A stretch of DNA of 64,000 nt from Serinus canaria (lineage: Eukaryota > Chordata > Aves > Passeriformes > Fringillidae). The position numbers and the translations under genes were made by a program. This document shows positions 10,665-23,300 of the stretch, one piece after another. The stretch lies in the NCBI RefSeq assembly GCF_022539315.1, contig NC_066326.1, positions 20,228,601 to 20,292,600 on the forward strand, given 5' to 3'. The notes beneath the pieces are model-generated. The model saw only the letters and a program-made list of their open reading frames with translations, was not told the origin of the DNA and ran no database searches. The number at the start of each line of letters is the position of its first letter. The stretch's first letter is position 1.

Positions 10665-13600
10665 GTTGTCACCTTTTGGTCAAGCAGGAGAGGCCAGTCA
10701 AGCCCAGACTCGTCCCATCCGGCTATATTGGTAATTATGCCAATATTCAGCTTTTTAAAGCAGTATTGAAGTCAATTGTGATGCTTCCACCTACTTGAAA
10801 GAAAAGGCTCAAAGATGCTGAGTGGGCATTAAAGGATGACAGTGCTTCAAACCCAGCTTCAATTTAATTGCGCCTTACCTTTCTGCAGACACCAGCTGTT
10901 TATAAACACAGCCTTTCAAGAAAATGCTCAAGTACAATATTTTAAAAGGTGTCCTGAAGCCCACCAAACATTAGGCCTTGTGTTTATAGAGGAGTGTGGA
11001 AAATGACAAGCAGAGGTGTTACAGGTGCAGTCCAGCCTGGTCTCTGAACTGCATTTTTAGTAACTGCATGCTAATGATCCAGAACATGACATAAATAATG
11101 TGCACAGGTGCAGGCTAGGAGGATTCCACACCTATTTTCAAATAACAGATATTGGAGAATTAAGATATTTTTAATGGCTATCTGTGGAAGCAGAGGGAAA
11201 AAGAATATAAGAAAGGACACCTGGAAATGATGGGACATTTTTTGACATATAGAGGCTATAATTAGAGGTTTTTAATATTTTCCTTAAAATGTAAAACACC
11301 CGTTTCTGTAAGAGTTAAATGACAAATATACAACAAGTGTGAATATACAATTACCTGCAGTTTTTAAGGCACAACTTTAGCCTCTGGAAATCTTAAGCTT
11401 CATGTACAATATCTGCACTTTTCTGGCCTTCGGCACTGTAGACATCATCTGACTTTCTTGTCCTTTCCCTTGCAGTCACACATGACATGAGAATCATGGC
11501 CAAATTGCTGCATAGTGAAACTGAAGGTTTTGATACTTTTTTCTGAGCTTGAATGTTATGTCTAATTTTTCTTTCATTTCCTTGATAAATACAATTTCAG
11601 CTTTTAGGGTAGATTTTGTTTTGGTTTTGATTGGCTGGTCTGGGAAGCCACTGCCATGGCACCTGTGTTTACACACTGTCCACACTCACATCTCTGAGCT
11701 CCAGAGCTGACCCAGCCAGATTTATATGTCTGGACAATTCTGAATTTCCTGGTTCTTGGGCTGGGAAAGTAAAGGGAGGGCAGTGATGAATAAATGCAGG
11801 AACTGGAAAGTCAGTGTGCAGGGCACAGCAGCAGGCAGGGCTCTCCAGACAGAGGATCCATTTTCACACTTCTTGGGTTGTTGGGCTACCCTCACCTGCC
11901 ACAGTTCCTTGTGGTAAGCCCTTCGTAAGCTGTGAATAAGGAGCCAGACAGCAAAGGCTGCAAATCTTGGTTAGATGCTCCTGGGATGGGACAGGGACCA
12001 GGATTATTCCATGGACACTGGACTCAGCAGGGCTTCGGCGCTCAGTGTGGGGCCAGAACCCAACAGCTTCAGGCAAGTCGTGGGGCTGGTGGCTCTTGCT
12101 GGGGCAAATTCCAGAACGGGTTTTCAGTTCAAATGCTGTGAGTTTTAGTCCACCCCTCTCTCCCTGGACTCTGGGAGCTCTGTGTTTGTATCCTAAGATG
12201 TCTTGCAATTGTCTAGTCCTGGTGATTTCACCCAAGAAGCAGACCTTTTTTTCCCAGAGAAGAAAAACTTTTATATTTACATTTACAGTATCCAAAGTCC
12301 TGAATCCAAGACTATGAATATTTTTTTCCTGTTACTTCAGGACTGTGAGCACCAACAGCTCTTCCCCTGTGTTCATGCCCATAGACCTACACGCCAGAGC
12401 AACTGAAATCCAGCTGCAGGTTCTGGCTGGGACCAAAGTTAGCTGTGCATGGAAACAAAATCCAGAGAGGGAGTACCAGCGGTCAGTGCCTTCTATGCAG
12501 CCTGGAACTTCATGCTTGTGCATATATAAGAACTGACAAACCCCAAATCCTGTTTTGGTATGAGCAGAAAATATTCACCGTAAGAGGAAATGAAAATTAT
12601 TTAGATTAAAGTCAAAACAACAATTTAACATCCCTTTGTGTACACAAACACTCTTCTGAAAGTCACAAATCATAGATGCTAGATGTCCAGAGTAATTTTA
12701 AATGCTACTTACCTAAAGCCAGGAGATGAGAAACATGTGGCAGACCTTTTTTGCAAAAGTTCAGGGCGGGAGGGGAGCAAGAGGATGTTTGCATCTGGAG
12801 GAGGAGGGCCTAAAAATACTCTGAAAGCCGACAGTTCACTTAAATCATTAATCCTACACTGAAGACATTTCCACATTTTAATGGACTGCAATTAAACCCA
12901 ATATTTCTTAATACGAGTGTCAGGTGTTTTCAGCAGTGATGCAAATGACTTCTTAGTGCTGTAATTCTGAGGGGGAAGGCATTTAGACTGGGCTCATTTG
13001 AGCAGCCAACTATAAACAAGAGCACATAATTCCATCTGCTTTTTGGCAATTTGTTGTTCCTTTTAGGTTCTCTTTCCCCGTTTGTCTTGTGGACACAGTT
13101 TGCAGGAAACGTCAGCCAGCGTGATTGATAGCATGAGATTGGATGTACTGACTTCATGCTTTCATAAAGCAAGACAGCTGTTGGGAGAAACCTTCCTTCA
13201 GGAGCTGGAAAGGTTTAAATTTTCCATCTCTTTGACTGTTTGGCATGATGAAGGATTGGGTTTTACCAGACAAGTAAATAAAAAGATGGCTAAGATGTAC
13301 TAGAAGGTCATTCAAATGATCTTTAAATAGCAATTACTGGAGGAGGGTGGAGGGAATGCCCTCAAGATTCTGAGTCAGCTTCAGTGAGCCCTAAAAAATT
13401 ATGCTGGTGTTCTCTTGGTTTTTTAACCACTCTGTACAACAGACAATTTCTAATAATGTGATTTTACCCTGGGAGTTTTCTGCAAGTGATGGAAGGGATT
13501 CCATTGAACTCCCTGGTCATCACCTGACTTTCTGTGGCTGTAAAATGTTGGTTCTCCTCCAGAATCATGATACACCTGTTTGCTGTTCAATTTCTTGCTC

Positions 13601-13809
13601 AAAATAGATATGCTTATTAAATATTAATTAATTTGGGGTTTGGATAAATTACTTGTATCTATCAAGTACACTTTCTTTGCAAGGCAGAAAAGAGAAAGAA
13701 AGTGTGGTGTTCGGTTTTGCAGTTAAATCTCCCTCTGGAGCATATTATTTTATTTAGAAGAATATGTCAGTGGTTATGAGCATAATTATGAAGAAGATCA
13801 GTATGGGAT

Positions 13810-13813
<4 letters not shown>
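10665..13813. other. Unique, gene-free sequence
   Basis: No gene is recognised. Bases 10720-10985 and 12890-13200 are non-repetitive, mixed-composition stretches that resemble conserved non-coding DNA by eye. A 7-bp inverted repeat (ATATTGG, then CCAATAT) with an ATTA in its loop lies at 10725-10746. Bases 11864-12295 hold a 143-codon minus-strand frame with no recognisable domain, overlapped by plus-strand frames, so it is probably chance. Confidence 0.55.

Positions 13814-13840
<27 letters not shown>
13814..13840. repeat. T27 homopolymer
   Basis: An uninterrupted run of 27 T. It could be the poly(A) tail of an old minus-strand retrocopy, but the 200 bases to its right look like no known gene and no target-site duplication is visible. 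It could equally be simple slippage. Confidence 0.95.
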
Positions 13841-16800
13841 CCTTCCCCCATGCAGAATGTTTGTGGGGTTGGGTGGTATTTGATCATTTGAAAGACTAAT
13901 AACTGGGTTCTTGGCTATGCTGATTTTGAAAATCTTTGCCAGATCTATGGTCTTGCTGGAAATGGACCGGAACCAAAACTCAGGAACTGAAAATGCCTGG
14001 AAGTGAAATTTTGGTGGAGGCTGCATTTCAAAGGTGGTTTGAGTCAGACTCCAAATTCCTCCTCAGTCTCGTTTTTGTTGTATTCAGTCACATCAATATA
14101 AAATGTGGCTGCTCAGGAGCTGTGAACAAGCTGGGCTGGGTCTCACACTGTTCCTTGACTGCTATGGAACTCTGCAAAGGAAGTGTCCGAAGTCAGCAGG
14201 AATAGGAACAATCATGTGGTGCTGTCTTTAAAACAGGGAATGGGGCAGGTGTGATTGTCAGGGAACCTTGAGCAGTAACAGCTCCCTGCCAAGGAAAGCA
14301 TGGCCAAAAGCCCCACACTCTGTGGAGCTTTACCCTGGGCAGTTCAGAAGTGAGGCTTTTCCCATGGATCCCCCTCAATTCACACAAGAAATTAAGGAGA
14401 GTGCAGAGTGCTGGATTAGCCAGGTTCTGTGTCCACAGCCCTGATTTAATGGGGAAAGGTGGAACTGGAGAGCACAAAGCCCTTCTATGCCCACCCACAG
14501 CTCTCAGTGCTGGTGTGGAGCCTCTGCCTTGCTCAGCTCTGAAGTCTAAATTCAAGACAAAATGCTCTGAGAACTGGAAAATGAGTTTAAGAAGTGGTCA
14601 TGATTGTAAGAAAATTTGATACCACAGAAAATCCTGAAAAAGACCTCAAAGAAACTTTAGAAATGCTTTAGAAGCAGATTGAAATAGCAACAGTTTCTTT
14701 GGGCAGCTGAGGGATGACGTTGGCTGCTGTGTGGGGATGTTTGGCAAAGCTCTTGGGTAAGGGGATACCAGGGAACTCTGTGGGTCACTTCATTTAGATC
14801 CTGTAAATGTTTCCATAATCAGTAATCATCTGCAATGTTTCCTAACTCTGTGTGGATCACTGTAACAGTCTAATCACTTACACAAATACACAGTTCCAAC
14901 ACCACTGATTAGGATTCTGCAGAGCTGGAAAAAAGCCAGTCTGTGTTCTACATGTACAACCAATTTATTGTGAAGCATTCAAAGAGCCAACAATTTATTT
15001 AAACCTTAATGAGAACTTTTTTTCTCTTAACCATCTTTTAGTATTGTTGCATTAAATGTTGGGATGTGATGCCCCTGGAGAACTTCCAGTCTCTTTGCTG
15101 CCTCAACAGACTTTTTTTCTTTTTTAAAGTATAAGCAGCTAAACATAATTTACATTTGAAATGAAAGTCCTCATAACTTCCAAAGCATCCAGAAAACAAT
15201 TACACATGCTCAGAACAGTTGTCTGCTGCCTAATGATAACTTGTTGTATTTCATACACTTCATCTGAGAAATGTGGGAAACCTCAGATTATCAAAAAGTA
15301 ATTAGGCAAATTCTAGTCACAAAGGCAGATTCTACAAATCCCATATTCCTACAGATTTTGCACTAGAGAGTCATTGGACAGCAGTGATACATTCAATCTT
15401 GTGAAGGAATAGTCTAGGTACTGACTTTATCCAGGATTGTGTATTTTTTTACAAACTCCTCCCTTTTCATTGGAGAGCCAAGTAATCTTCCATTCTTTTC
15501 CCTCCAAGCATCCATTATTTTTCATCTATGGCTTGACATGATCCTTGAGCAAAAATGAACTGCAAGAAAATCAATGAATTGAGTTATCCTATACCTTTGT
15601 TGTGTGATTAAAGAAGAAATTGAAAGCTCCAAACCATACAAACTTTTCTTTTTTTCCTTTTCCTTTACCAAGTGAGTCAATACCACAGAAATAACCTTAT
15701 CCATTTTTAGTCCTGCTGTCCTACTTCCTACTCTGAAGAGCTGTCCGTGTCATTTTTAGCTGTAAAATTATTTCTTGCAAGAATAGAGAAGACAGCAAGA
15801 ATGTAGTTTAGAATTTTAAGACGGGCAAGTGATACTTTAAGCAGAACTTTTCCTACAACTCTGCAGCTCTTGGAGCTCAGGTTTGGTCCCAGAAACATCT
15901 GGGGATTGGATTCTGCAGCTCTTCTCAGGCCTGTGCCGAGGTGTAAGGGAGCACAGCTACATCATTGCCATTTTAAATCTTTTCACACTGTTGTGCAGTT
16001 TTTATTGCAGCCTTAAATCAGTATAAACCGATGGCTGCCCCCAGAAGTAGCTCTGACATATAATTTAATGTATGAATTGAGACAGAACGTAAAAAACAGG
16101 CGATAAAATATTAGGCCCACACTGAGAACATTAAAATGCTGATGTTTGGAACAGCTGGCTTAGCCTTTTTTCTCAGCTGGAATAAATAGTAATATTAAAG
16201 GATTAGCATAAGCAACAACAAGTGTTGAAGGAATTGATTTCATTCCAGGCAATAAGAATCTTTAGGAACCAGTATTTTGAGCTTTGATCAACAGAAGACA
16301 TTATTTCATCCAAATGCACTTATAATAATATTGTCTAGATATGTTTATTATTATGTTTATATCAGTTTGATTTTTAATTTGGAAACCTTTAGAGTATGAG
16401 TTCTTGAGGCACAGTTTTGGTCTTGGTATTTTACTAAATGTTTTTGTGTGCCGTTATTTAAAGAGTATATCTTGGTGTTTTTAAGAAGGACCTTTCCTTG
16501 GTTTACCACTACTAAATTAGAATAGAAGTGGAGGAAAAGTACTTAACCATTAGAAGACATCAAGATCAGACAAGGAGTAAAGGTGGATCCAATCTTTTGT
16601 ATGTACATTTGAGATCTCAAACCAGATTTCAAACCAGTAAAACCTAAAAGAACAAATGAAGAAAATGAGAAAGGTTTGTGGTGGTGTCATTCCTACAATG
16701 AGAGAAGGGGATCATGGGGCAGCTGAAAGGTCAGAAAATTGAAGGCTGAATATCAAATAGATATATTCGATATCATCCCTACAGGAGATCAGTGCAGGTT

Positions 16801-19339
16801 CTCAGAGTGAGGGTTCTGCTCCCTGCTCCTGGCACAGGGCAGCTCAGCAGGGACCAGCCCTTCCTCTGGCCTGGTCCGTGGCTGTCCTGAAGCTGAGGGA
16901 GAGGAATGGACAACTGGGGCTCTGGGGGATCATCTGAAGGAAGATGCACACAGATGGCTGGAAAGAGCAGTGGGGCAGCATTCAGCTTTGTCTTGCAGTT
17001 TGCTGCAAGTTTGGGAAGTTAAAATGGTTTTTTAGGGCCTTTCATTAGTAAATCCTTGGAATTAAAATAAGAGAATGAGGAGTACTATTTGGCTCTCTGG
17101 CAAATCCCACCACTTTTGTGATTTGGTTTTCTTTCCTGAATGTCTCAAGAGTTGAATTTGATGCCAGCTTAATTGTTAGGGTCTCAGGGTAGATCAGCCA
17201 GCTCTTCATTCATTTTTTAATGAATGACTTTCTGAAGTTAAACGAAAACATTTCACTCATCAAAACACCCTTCTGCTTTTCTTTCTTTGAATGTTTCCAT
17301 GGGGAGACCAGAGCCAGGCTCTGCACTGTGTCCCTTCCGTGCCACCAGTGCAGAGTTGAGAGAGGCTGTGAGAGCTTCACTGTGCAAAAGGACAGAGGCT
17401 CCTGCAGGGGTTGGAGCCCAAGCTGGGGGTGTCTGTGCATGGCCAGGAGCTGGACTTGAGGGTCCTTGTGGGTCCCTTAAACACCATTTTGTGGTTCTGT
17501 AATTAAGTTTAAATCCCTAGATGACAGTGTTTTCCTTCACCCCACAGGTATAGTGAGGCTGAGGGACTGTGGTGTACCCATTGTGCACAGACCACGGGTT
17601 TGGACCCTGCTCCCAGCAGAAAGGGCTCCTCACCTTCCCCTTCTGTCACTGGGGACAGAAGGGGAAGGTGCTCTGTCCAGCTCAGCTGCCCAGGAGGGGG
17701 TTCCCTCCCTCAGCTTGAGCTGCTGAACAGAACTTGCTCGTCCCCTTGCAGGTTTGTTTGAAGTTAAGGCATTGAAAAGAGCTGCGAAATTCAGAAAAGG
17801 AGGGAATTGTTTAAAAGCTTAACCCAATGCCTTGGGTGTGATAACAAAGGAAGCTCTGGAAAGGTAAGATGGGCTTCCAGACAGCCCGGTGATGTCAGGG
17901 GAGGCTGATGGGAGAATGTGCATTTACAAACTGGAGTTAGAAAACCACAGGGAATAGTAACAATTCATTGACGTTTACAACTCCACAGTTATCAGAGGCA
18001 CGCTAAGTGGATTTTATGAAGTGTGAATCCTCCAGAATGCAAATATTTATCTTTTTCATTATTTTATTCAGAATTTCTGAAAAAAAAAAATCTGAATTTG
18101 TGGGACATCCCTTTGCTACAGAAGGCAAAAATTAATTAATTTTCCTTTTAAATAAAGACTGATTTAAGGCTAAATTATCATTTTGTTTTCAACATTTGAA
18201 AGTTCCTTGGGAAAAAAAAAAAAGTTACATTTGGGAGAATATAAAATCACTAATTAAAAAGGGGTAATGTTCATCTCATGAAAAGTGACCCTGTGAAGTT
18301 TACAGAGTGACACAATCACCACACTCATAATGACCTGAGAGAGAATTTGCAGTTTTATGTGGGGGCTGTTTTACCACAGGTGTCATGTCCCACATGTCTC
18401 ACCAACCTCCCACGAGAAGGACATGGATGTTAAAATAACCTAGGGAGGTTAAAAGATCTTCCTTGTTCAAAAAAGAAAACACTGACTGTCCGTGAATTTT
18501 GTGTTGGAATTTCACTGTATCCCATTTTTTGAGGAGTTAGTGAGCATTTACCTTTCAAACAAGCTGTCCAGGAGGGCACAGGCTGTGGAGCTGTTAGGAC
18601 ACATGTCCTGTTTCCACCAAGTGCAATGCCTTTGTTGTTTGTGCATCAAGATACAAAGACTTCTTGTTCCCATAATGGATACAGCTGGTTGGGTGGGGGG
18701 CAGGGAGGTCCTTACAATAAAAAGGCATTTGATTGCTGCTGGGATCCTTGTCAGTAAAAAACTCAAAGATAGTTAATTGGACATTAATGTGTCAGATTTT
18801 CAACAAAATAACAAGAAATTTGCCAAAAATAAAGCCTGAAGGAAACATGCCTCCAAATTCAACAGCAAAGCTTTGTTTAAAATAGAAGTTAAAGCAGTGA
18901 AGATTTATGACATGTTGACATAACTGATGGTAAAGGAGTTGGCTGAAGCTAAGGGTGTGAGGGTCCAAATGAGAACATCTGCATTAAGAAGCTAATTCTC
19001 TTAAACATACTGATCAAAATATTAATGCTACAAGTAAACACAAGTGCTTTATCTGACAGTGATTTACATTTGGAACGACCTAATCCAACTATGCACTGCA
19101 TCTTTATTCATTACCAGCAGCCTTTACTTAACACTTCATGCCCGCTTGCACAGGTGGACAATCTACTCAGAGTGACTATTGTGTTTATGTTATTTTTTCA
19201 TAAGCAGGGTTTGAAATTTGTCAAACTGCATCATTGTTTAACTATGTGCCAGTCAAAGGGAAATTGCCAGATGGAGCGGCTTTCCCCTAACCTTGCTCCA
19301 GGCAATGAAATTACACATAGGCCACAGTCTTATGTCAAG

Positions 19340-19342
<3 letters not shown>
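13841..19342. other. Unique, gene-free sequence with conserved-looking blocks
   Basis: No gene is recognised. Bases 15960-16420 and 19020-19335 are non-repetitive, CpG-poor and contain homeodomain-like TTAT/ATTA cores; they are the best candidates here for conserved non-coding elements. Bases 17290-17470 and 17550-17720 are GC-richer. Bases 17590-17670 contain the near-inverted pair CACCTTCCCCTTCTGTC / GACAGAAGGGGAAGGTG, a strong local hairpin. Short A runs occur near 18080 and 18213. The open frames are 60-120 codons and unremarkable. Confidence 0.5.
17631..17670. repeat. 17-bp hairpin around ACTGGG
   Basis: CACCTTCCCCTTCTGTC is followed after the six bases ACTGGG by its exact reverse complement GACAGAAGGGGAAGGTG. 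The 40-bp structure gives a tight perfect stem in a GC-richer patch. It is too short for a typical microRNA hairpin and lies in no recognised element. Positions may be off by a base or two. Confidence 0.85.
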
Positions 19343-19375
<33 letters not shown>

Positions 19376-19411
19376 AAAAAAAAGAAAGAAGAAGAAGAAG
19401 AAAAAAAAGAG
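19343..19411. repeat. Poly(A) tract grading into GAA repeat
   Basis: About 30 A are followed by an A-rich run with G interruptions and a short (AAG)n stretch. The preceding 300 bases are mixed unique sequence and do not look like an mRNA 3' end, so this is more likely a purine microsatellite than a retrocopy tail. Confidence 0.9.
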
Positions 19412-20176
19412 CCAGGCCATAAATAGGCATGACTATGTGCATTCACAAAACCTAGCTTTCTTATGCCACTAATTTTATATGAAGGCTCATGCCAATAGTA
19501 AATAAAACTTCATGTCCGTCATGTCACTCATTAACTAGGTGCTCATAATTTATGTATTTCAGGCTTGCTTGTCCGCCAAGCAATCAAACAGTAAACCATG
19601 TTTTATAGGTGTTAGTGTTTATAGAAACTGTAAATAAATGTCAAACAAAAAAAAATCAGGTTTCAGAAAAATTATCAGGGTTAAGTCATTTATCATTGCT
19701 CCAACTGCAAAAATCTGAGGACCTGTCAGTGCCAAAGCAAATGTTTCTCTGGCTTTTTCTAACATGCAGCTTAAACTACCAGATTGTAGAATTCTTTAGC
19801 AAGATTTGATTAAATGGAAAATTTGCAGATGATGTGTTTTTGCTGAACCTCCTGCTCAAAGAATGGGGCAAGCTGGCTCTTCTTTACTACAGTGGCCATG
19901 CATTGTTAGGCTTGGTTGCCTTTTTCCATTTATTCCGCACCCCAACGCTTGGTTGAGATGGTTTGGGCAGAAGCCAGGCTGCTTTGGAGCAGCTCTTTGG
20001 GAGTGAAGGCAGAACAGTGTGACCCCTCTCTGAGGTGGGCACTAGCAGCGCTTCAGTGCCTGCTGAGGGACTGTTTCCTCCCAGACAGGGCACAGGGAAG
20101 AACCTACAGGCACCTCCTCCTTGCTGTTGTCAAGTTGGTGATCTCCATCACTCAGAACTACCCTTGTGGGCCCCAG
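19412..20176. other. Unique, gene-free sequence
   Basis: Bases 19412-19840 are AT-rich and unremarkable. Bases 19870-20176 are GC-richer, with overlapping frames on both strands that match no protein family I know. There is no transposon signature. Confidence 0.55.
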
Positions 20177-20216
20177 GTAAGTGTATTACAGCTGGTTGTA
20201 GCTGCAATACACTTAC
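20177..20216. repeat. 17-bp hairpin with one mismatch
   Basis: Bases 20177-20193 pair with 20200-20216. An 11-bp outer stem (GTAAGTGTATT / AATACACTTAC) is followed by one mismatch and a 5-bp inner stem (CAGCT / AGCTG), closing a 6-nt loop, GGTTGT. Pairing ends at 20176/20217. The length is short of a standard microRNA precursor, and no function is inferred. Confidence 0.9.
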
Positions 20217-20257
20217 AAGCTGCATGTTCTACATGCTGCTCACCCGTATTGTAGCTC

Positions 20258-20316
20258 AGAGATTTGGAAACGAGGAGATTTGGAAATGAGGAGATTTGGA
20301 AATGAGGAGATTTGGA
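20258..20316. repeat. 16-bp minisatellite, about 3.5 copies
   Basis: The unit GAGATTTGGAAATGAG repeats about three and a half times, with one C/T difference in the first copy and a degenerate last copy. It sits 40 bases after the hairpin at 20177-20216. Because 16 is not a multiple of three, the minus-strand frame through it cycles between readings and looks deceptively repetitive. Confidence 0.9.
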
Positions 20317-23300
20317 TACTGAGAGGCTCCTGCTGGTGTGCACTGATGCTGCAGAGCACAGATGCTACAGGTGCTACCTACCACATCCAGAGCTGAGCAC
20401 AGGATCTGCTCTGAGATGTGCGTGCACGCCAGTGCTAGATGCAAACACCTTTGGTGGTTCTGGTGGCTCTAAAAAATAGTGTGTGATCCTAATGCCTTCT
20501 TGATTGGTTTGTCCCTAAAATTTGCATTTAGATGGAGCTCCTTGATGGGTTAGAAATTCATGGAGAACCCCCTCATGGCATAGAGAAATCAGTAAGGTGG
20601 TGTAGCCCACAGGAAAAAAGAAGTGAACAAAGTGTAGGTGAAGGTGGTGGCATACCTGTTACTGTTTCAGAAATATTATTAAAACATTAGTACAGGTATT
20701 CTTATGACTATGAACATGAGAGACGTGACTTGTGCTTTGAGAGGGAAAGTTAAACTCCCTGCATGTGGGAGTGCCTTGAGCATTCCCAAAATCTCCTGCT
20801 GGTACAGTCCAATTTGCCTGTATTGAGATGTTCACAGTGAAAATAAATTAAAACCAGCCAGAGGATCCAGTGCCTCTAGAGCCTTGCTGAAGAGCTACTG
20901 TTGTCTGTGAGGTACCAGTGCTCTGGTGGTGTCTGGAGATGTCAGAGGGAGGTGACCCTGATCTGCTCTGGCCAGAGCAGCAGCTGACTCCAGGACTGCC
21001 CTGCCTGGGTGTTCCTGGAACGTGGGGCTGCTCCTGTTCCCCCATCCCGTGTTCCCACAGGCTTCCTTCTACTGACTGACAGTGCCAGCACGTGGCACCA
21101 ACTCAAGCTGTGGTGGACAGCTTGTATACTCTCAATAACCAGAGAAAGATCATTCAGCTCTGCCTTCATCTTGATCCAGATCCTCAGAGGATGGAAATTG
21201 CCTTGGCTCCACTGATGCTGGTGGGGCAGATGAAACCTGAAGGTTGCTGAGGAGCTCTATCATCTAGTAAAGGCTAAGAATTGTGCTACAAAGTGATGGC
21301 TCTGAAAAGTATAAATAATCTGTGATTGCTGACTTGAAGTCAGTTTGCTTGTTATGCTTCTGTAATCACTCTGTCCTATACTAGAGCTCAAATTTGTCTA
21401 TAGTTGTATACTATTAATAAATAATGGTTGTACTTCATTATACTCTTTAGATTTTTCGTTGTTTTCTCCCTTCATGCTAAAATTAGTTTGAGTCTAAATT
21501 ATTACATTTTCTTTTTTAAATTGTCATTTCCATTTTTATTGATTTTCCACACATTTTGAGTAACATTTGCTAAGAAAACTTGCCTTGGTAGGTCTGGCAC
21601 AGGCCCCTGGGATGCATCTACAAGTCCTGTTTCAACAGCTCTGGTGAAGGGTGCATGACAGAGCAGCTTCAGTATTTCTCCATGCTGTTGTGCCCACCAT
21701 AGATAACTTCAGTTCTGAGTTATTTCAAAGCTCATCCAAATTAAACAAATGGGCTCTCATAGTATTGAGTAGGGTAATGTGTGGTATCCAATTTCATGGT
21801 GTTTATAGGGAATTTTAAGTGACATTATTTCCGTCTGTTTGACCAAATTCTGAGGCCTGTGTTGAGGGCTCCACTGCAAACTGCGCTGTGCACCTGTATC
21901 AGGGACAAGCCCTCAGATTTCCACTGAATCCTTACTCAGCAAAACTCCCATCCAGCTCTGCTGGCATCTGTGGCTCACCAAAGTCCACGGAAAAGTTCTC
22001 CTGATTGCTAAAGCTGCTGGTGCTTGTCCATGATCACTCGCATCTATTCAAGGGACATTTGGAATGCTCTTCTGTGGTTGAATTTGACTTTCTGGTTTAT
22101 GAATGGGATTTTAAAATATACGAAGTATATCTATTCAATGTTTTCTTGCTTTCTAAGGATAGCCTCTGATTCTACAGGCTTAAAAAAATGCAGGCAATAA
22201 ATACCTTTGTATAGTTACAGGCATAATTCATGCCTTGCAATGCATGTTCTAAAAATCAGGTCTTTTTCTGGCTCATTACCCAGCCCGTAGACTTGATTTT
22301 TTTTAAATTAATGTGAGAACACCTTCTTTATGGCATGTTCATGTTTACCCAAAAGTCACATCATTTTTCAAATTATACAAGGTGTCAGTGCTCAGGGTAA
22401 AGATCATTATTGCTCACATTCCAAAGTATTTTTAATTTTTTTTTCCTAAATCTGTCCAGAAAAGGAGAATCAAGAATGTTTTTCCCCAGTAGGATTTGCG
22501 TTCTAGACACAAAAGCCATGAAGAATCCATCAGGTCTGCTTTGACAGGAGGTATTGGGGAGGGCTCAGCTCCACCAGGCAGCAGCAGCAGCAATGCTGAT
22601 GGACACATGTGGGCTTCTGTGCATGTGAGTTGCCTGGGGTTCCTCAGTGCTCTGTGAGCAGAAACACAACAGGACTGCAAGAAAAAAATGTCAGCACCTG
22701 GCAGCACGACATTCGAAAAACTGACTTCCATATTTTCCTGAAATCATCTGATTTTATTAACTCTGATGACTTCCAGTGTGTGAAGCCTTTCAGATTACAG
22801 AGCCTGTTAAGCATTATCGTTCTGAACACCCAATAGCTGTCATAACTTTATAATTTTGATTCAATTTTTACATCACTTGCTGTTATTGCCAAGTCTAAAG
22901 GTATGAGAGCTTCTCCTCGCACAGTTTTTCGGAGATGTGCAGTTCCCAAAATCAGCAAGGCTATCACTCACAACAGGAGGGCAGGGGAGCTGTGTTGCTT
23001 TGGCAGTCTTTGATCAATGCTCATTTCAGCCTGCCTTTGATGCTGTCAGTGTTTGCATGGAATATCCTAAGCCATCCGTGTCAGGAGCACACGTGGGTTT
23101 CTGGGGAAAATTCAGCCCGTGGTTGTGTTTTGTCTTGGTAGAAATCCTCCATGCTTTAGAAACCCTCAACACTGTAAAAATCCTCCAAGCTGTGTGCTCC
23201 TCCAGGGATGTTAGAGCTGCAAGAAGACTGAAGCATTTTGCCTTTGCCCCCTGCAATGGGACCTTTTGCTCACATGCAGCTGATGTGGATCCTCCCGAGC

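Noticed and set aside
13754..14026. Processed pseudogene ending in the T27 tract
   Set aside because: The adjoining sequence resembles no known mRNA and no flanking duplication is visible.
21930..21975. Fragment of an old amniote interspersed repeat (TTACTCAGCAAAACTCCCAT-like)
   Set aside because: The likeness is short and from memory only; not enough to call an element.
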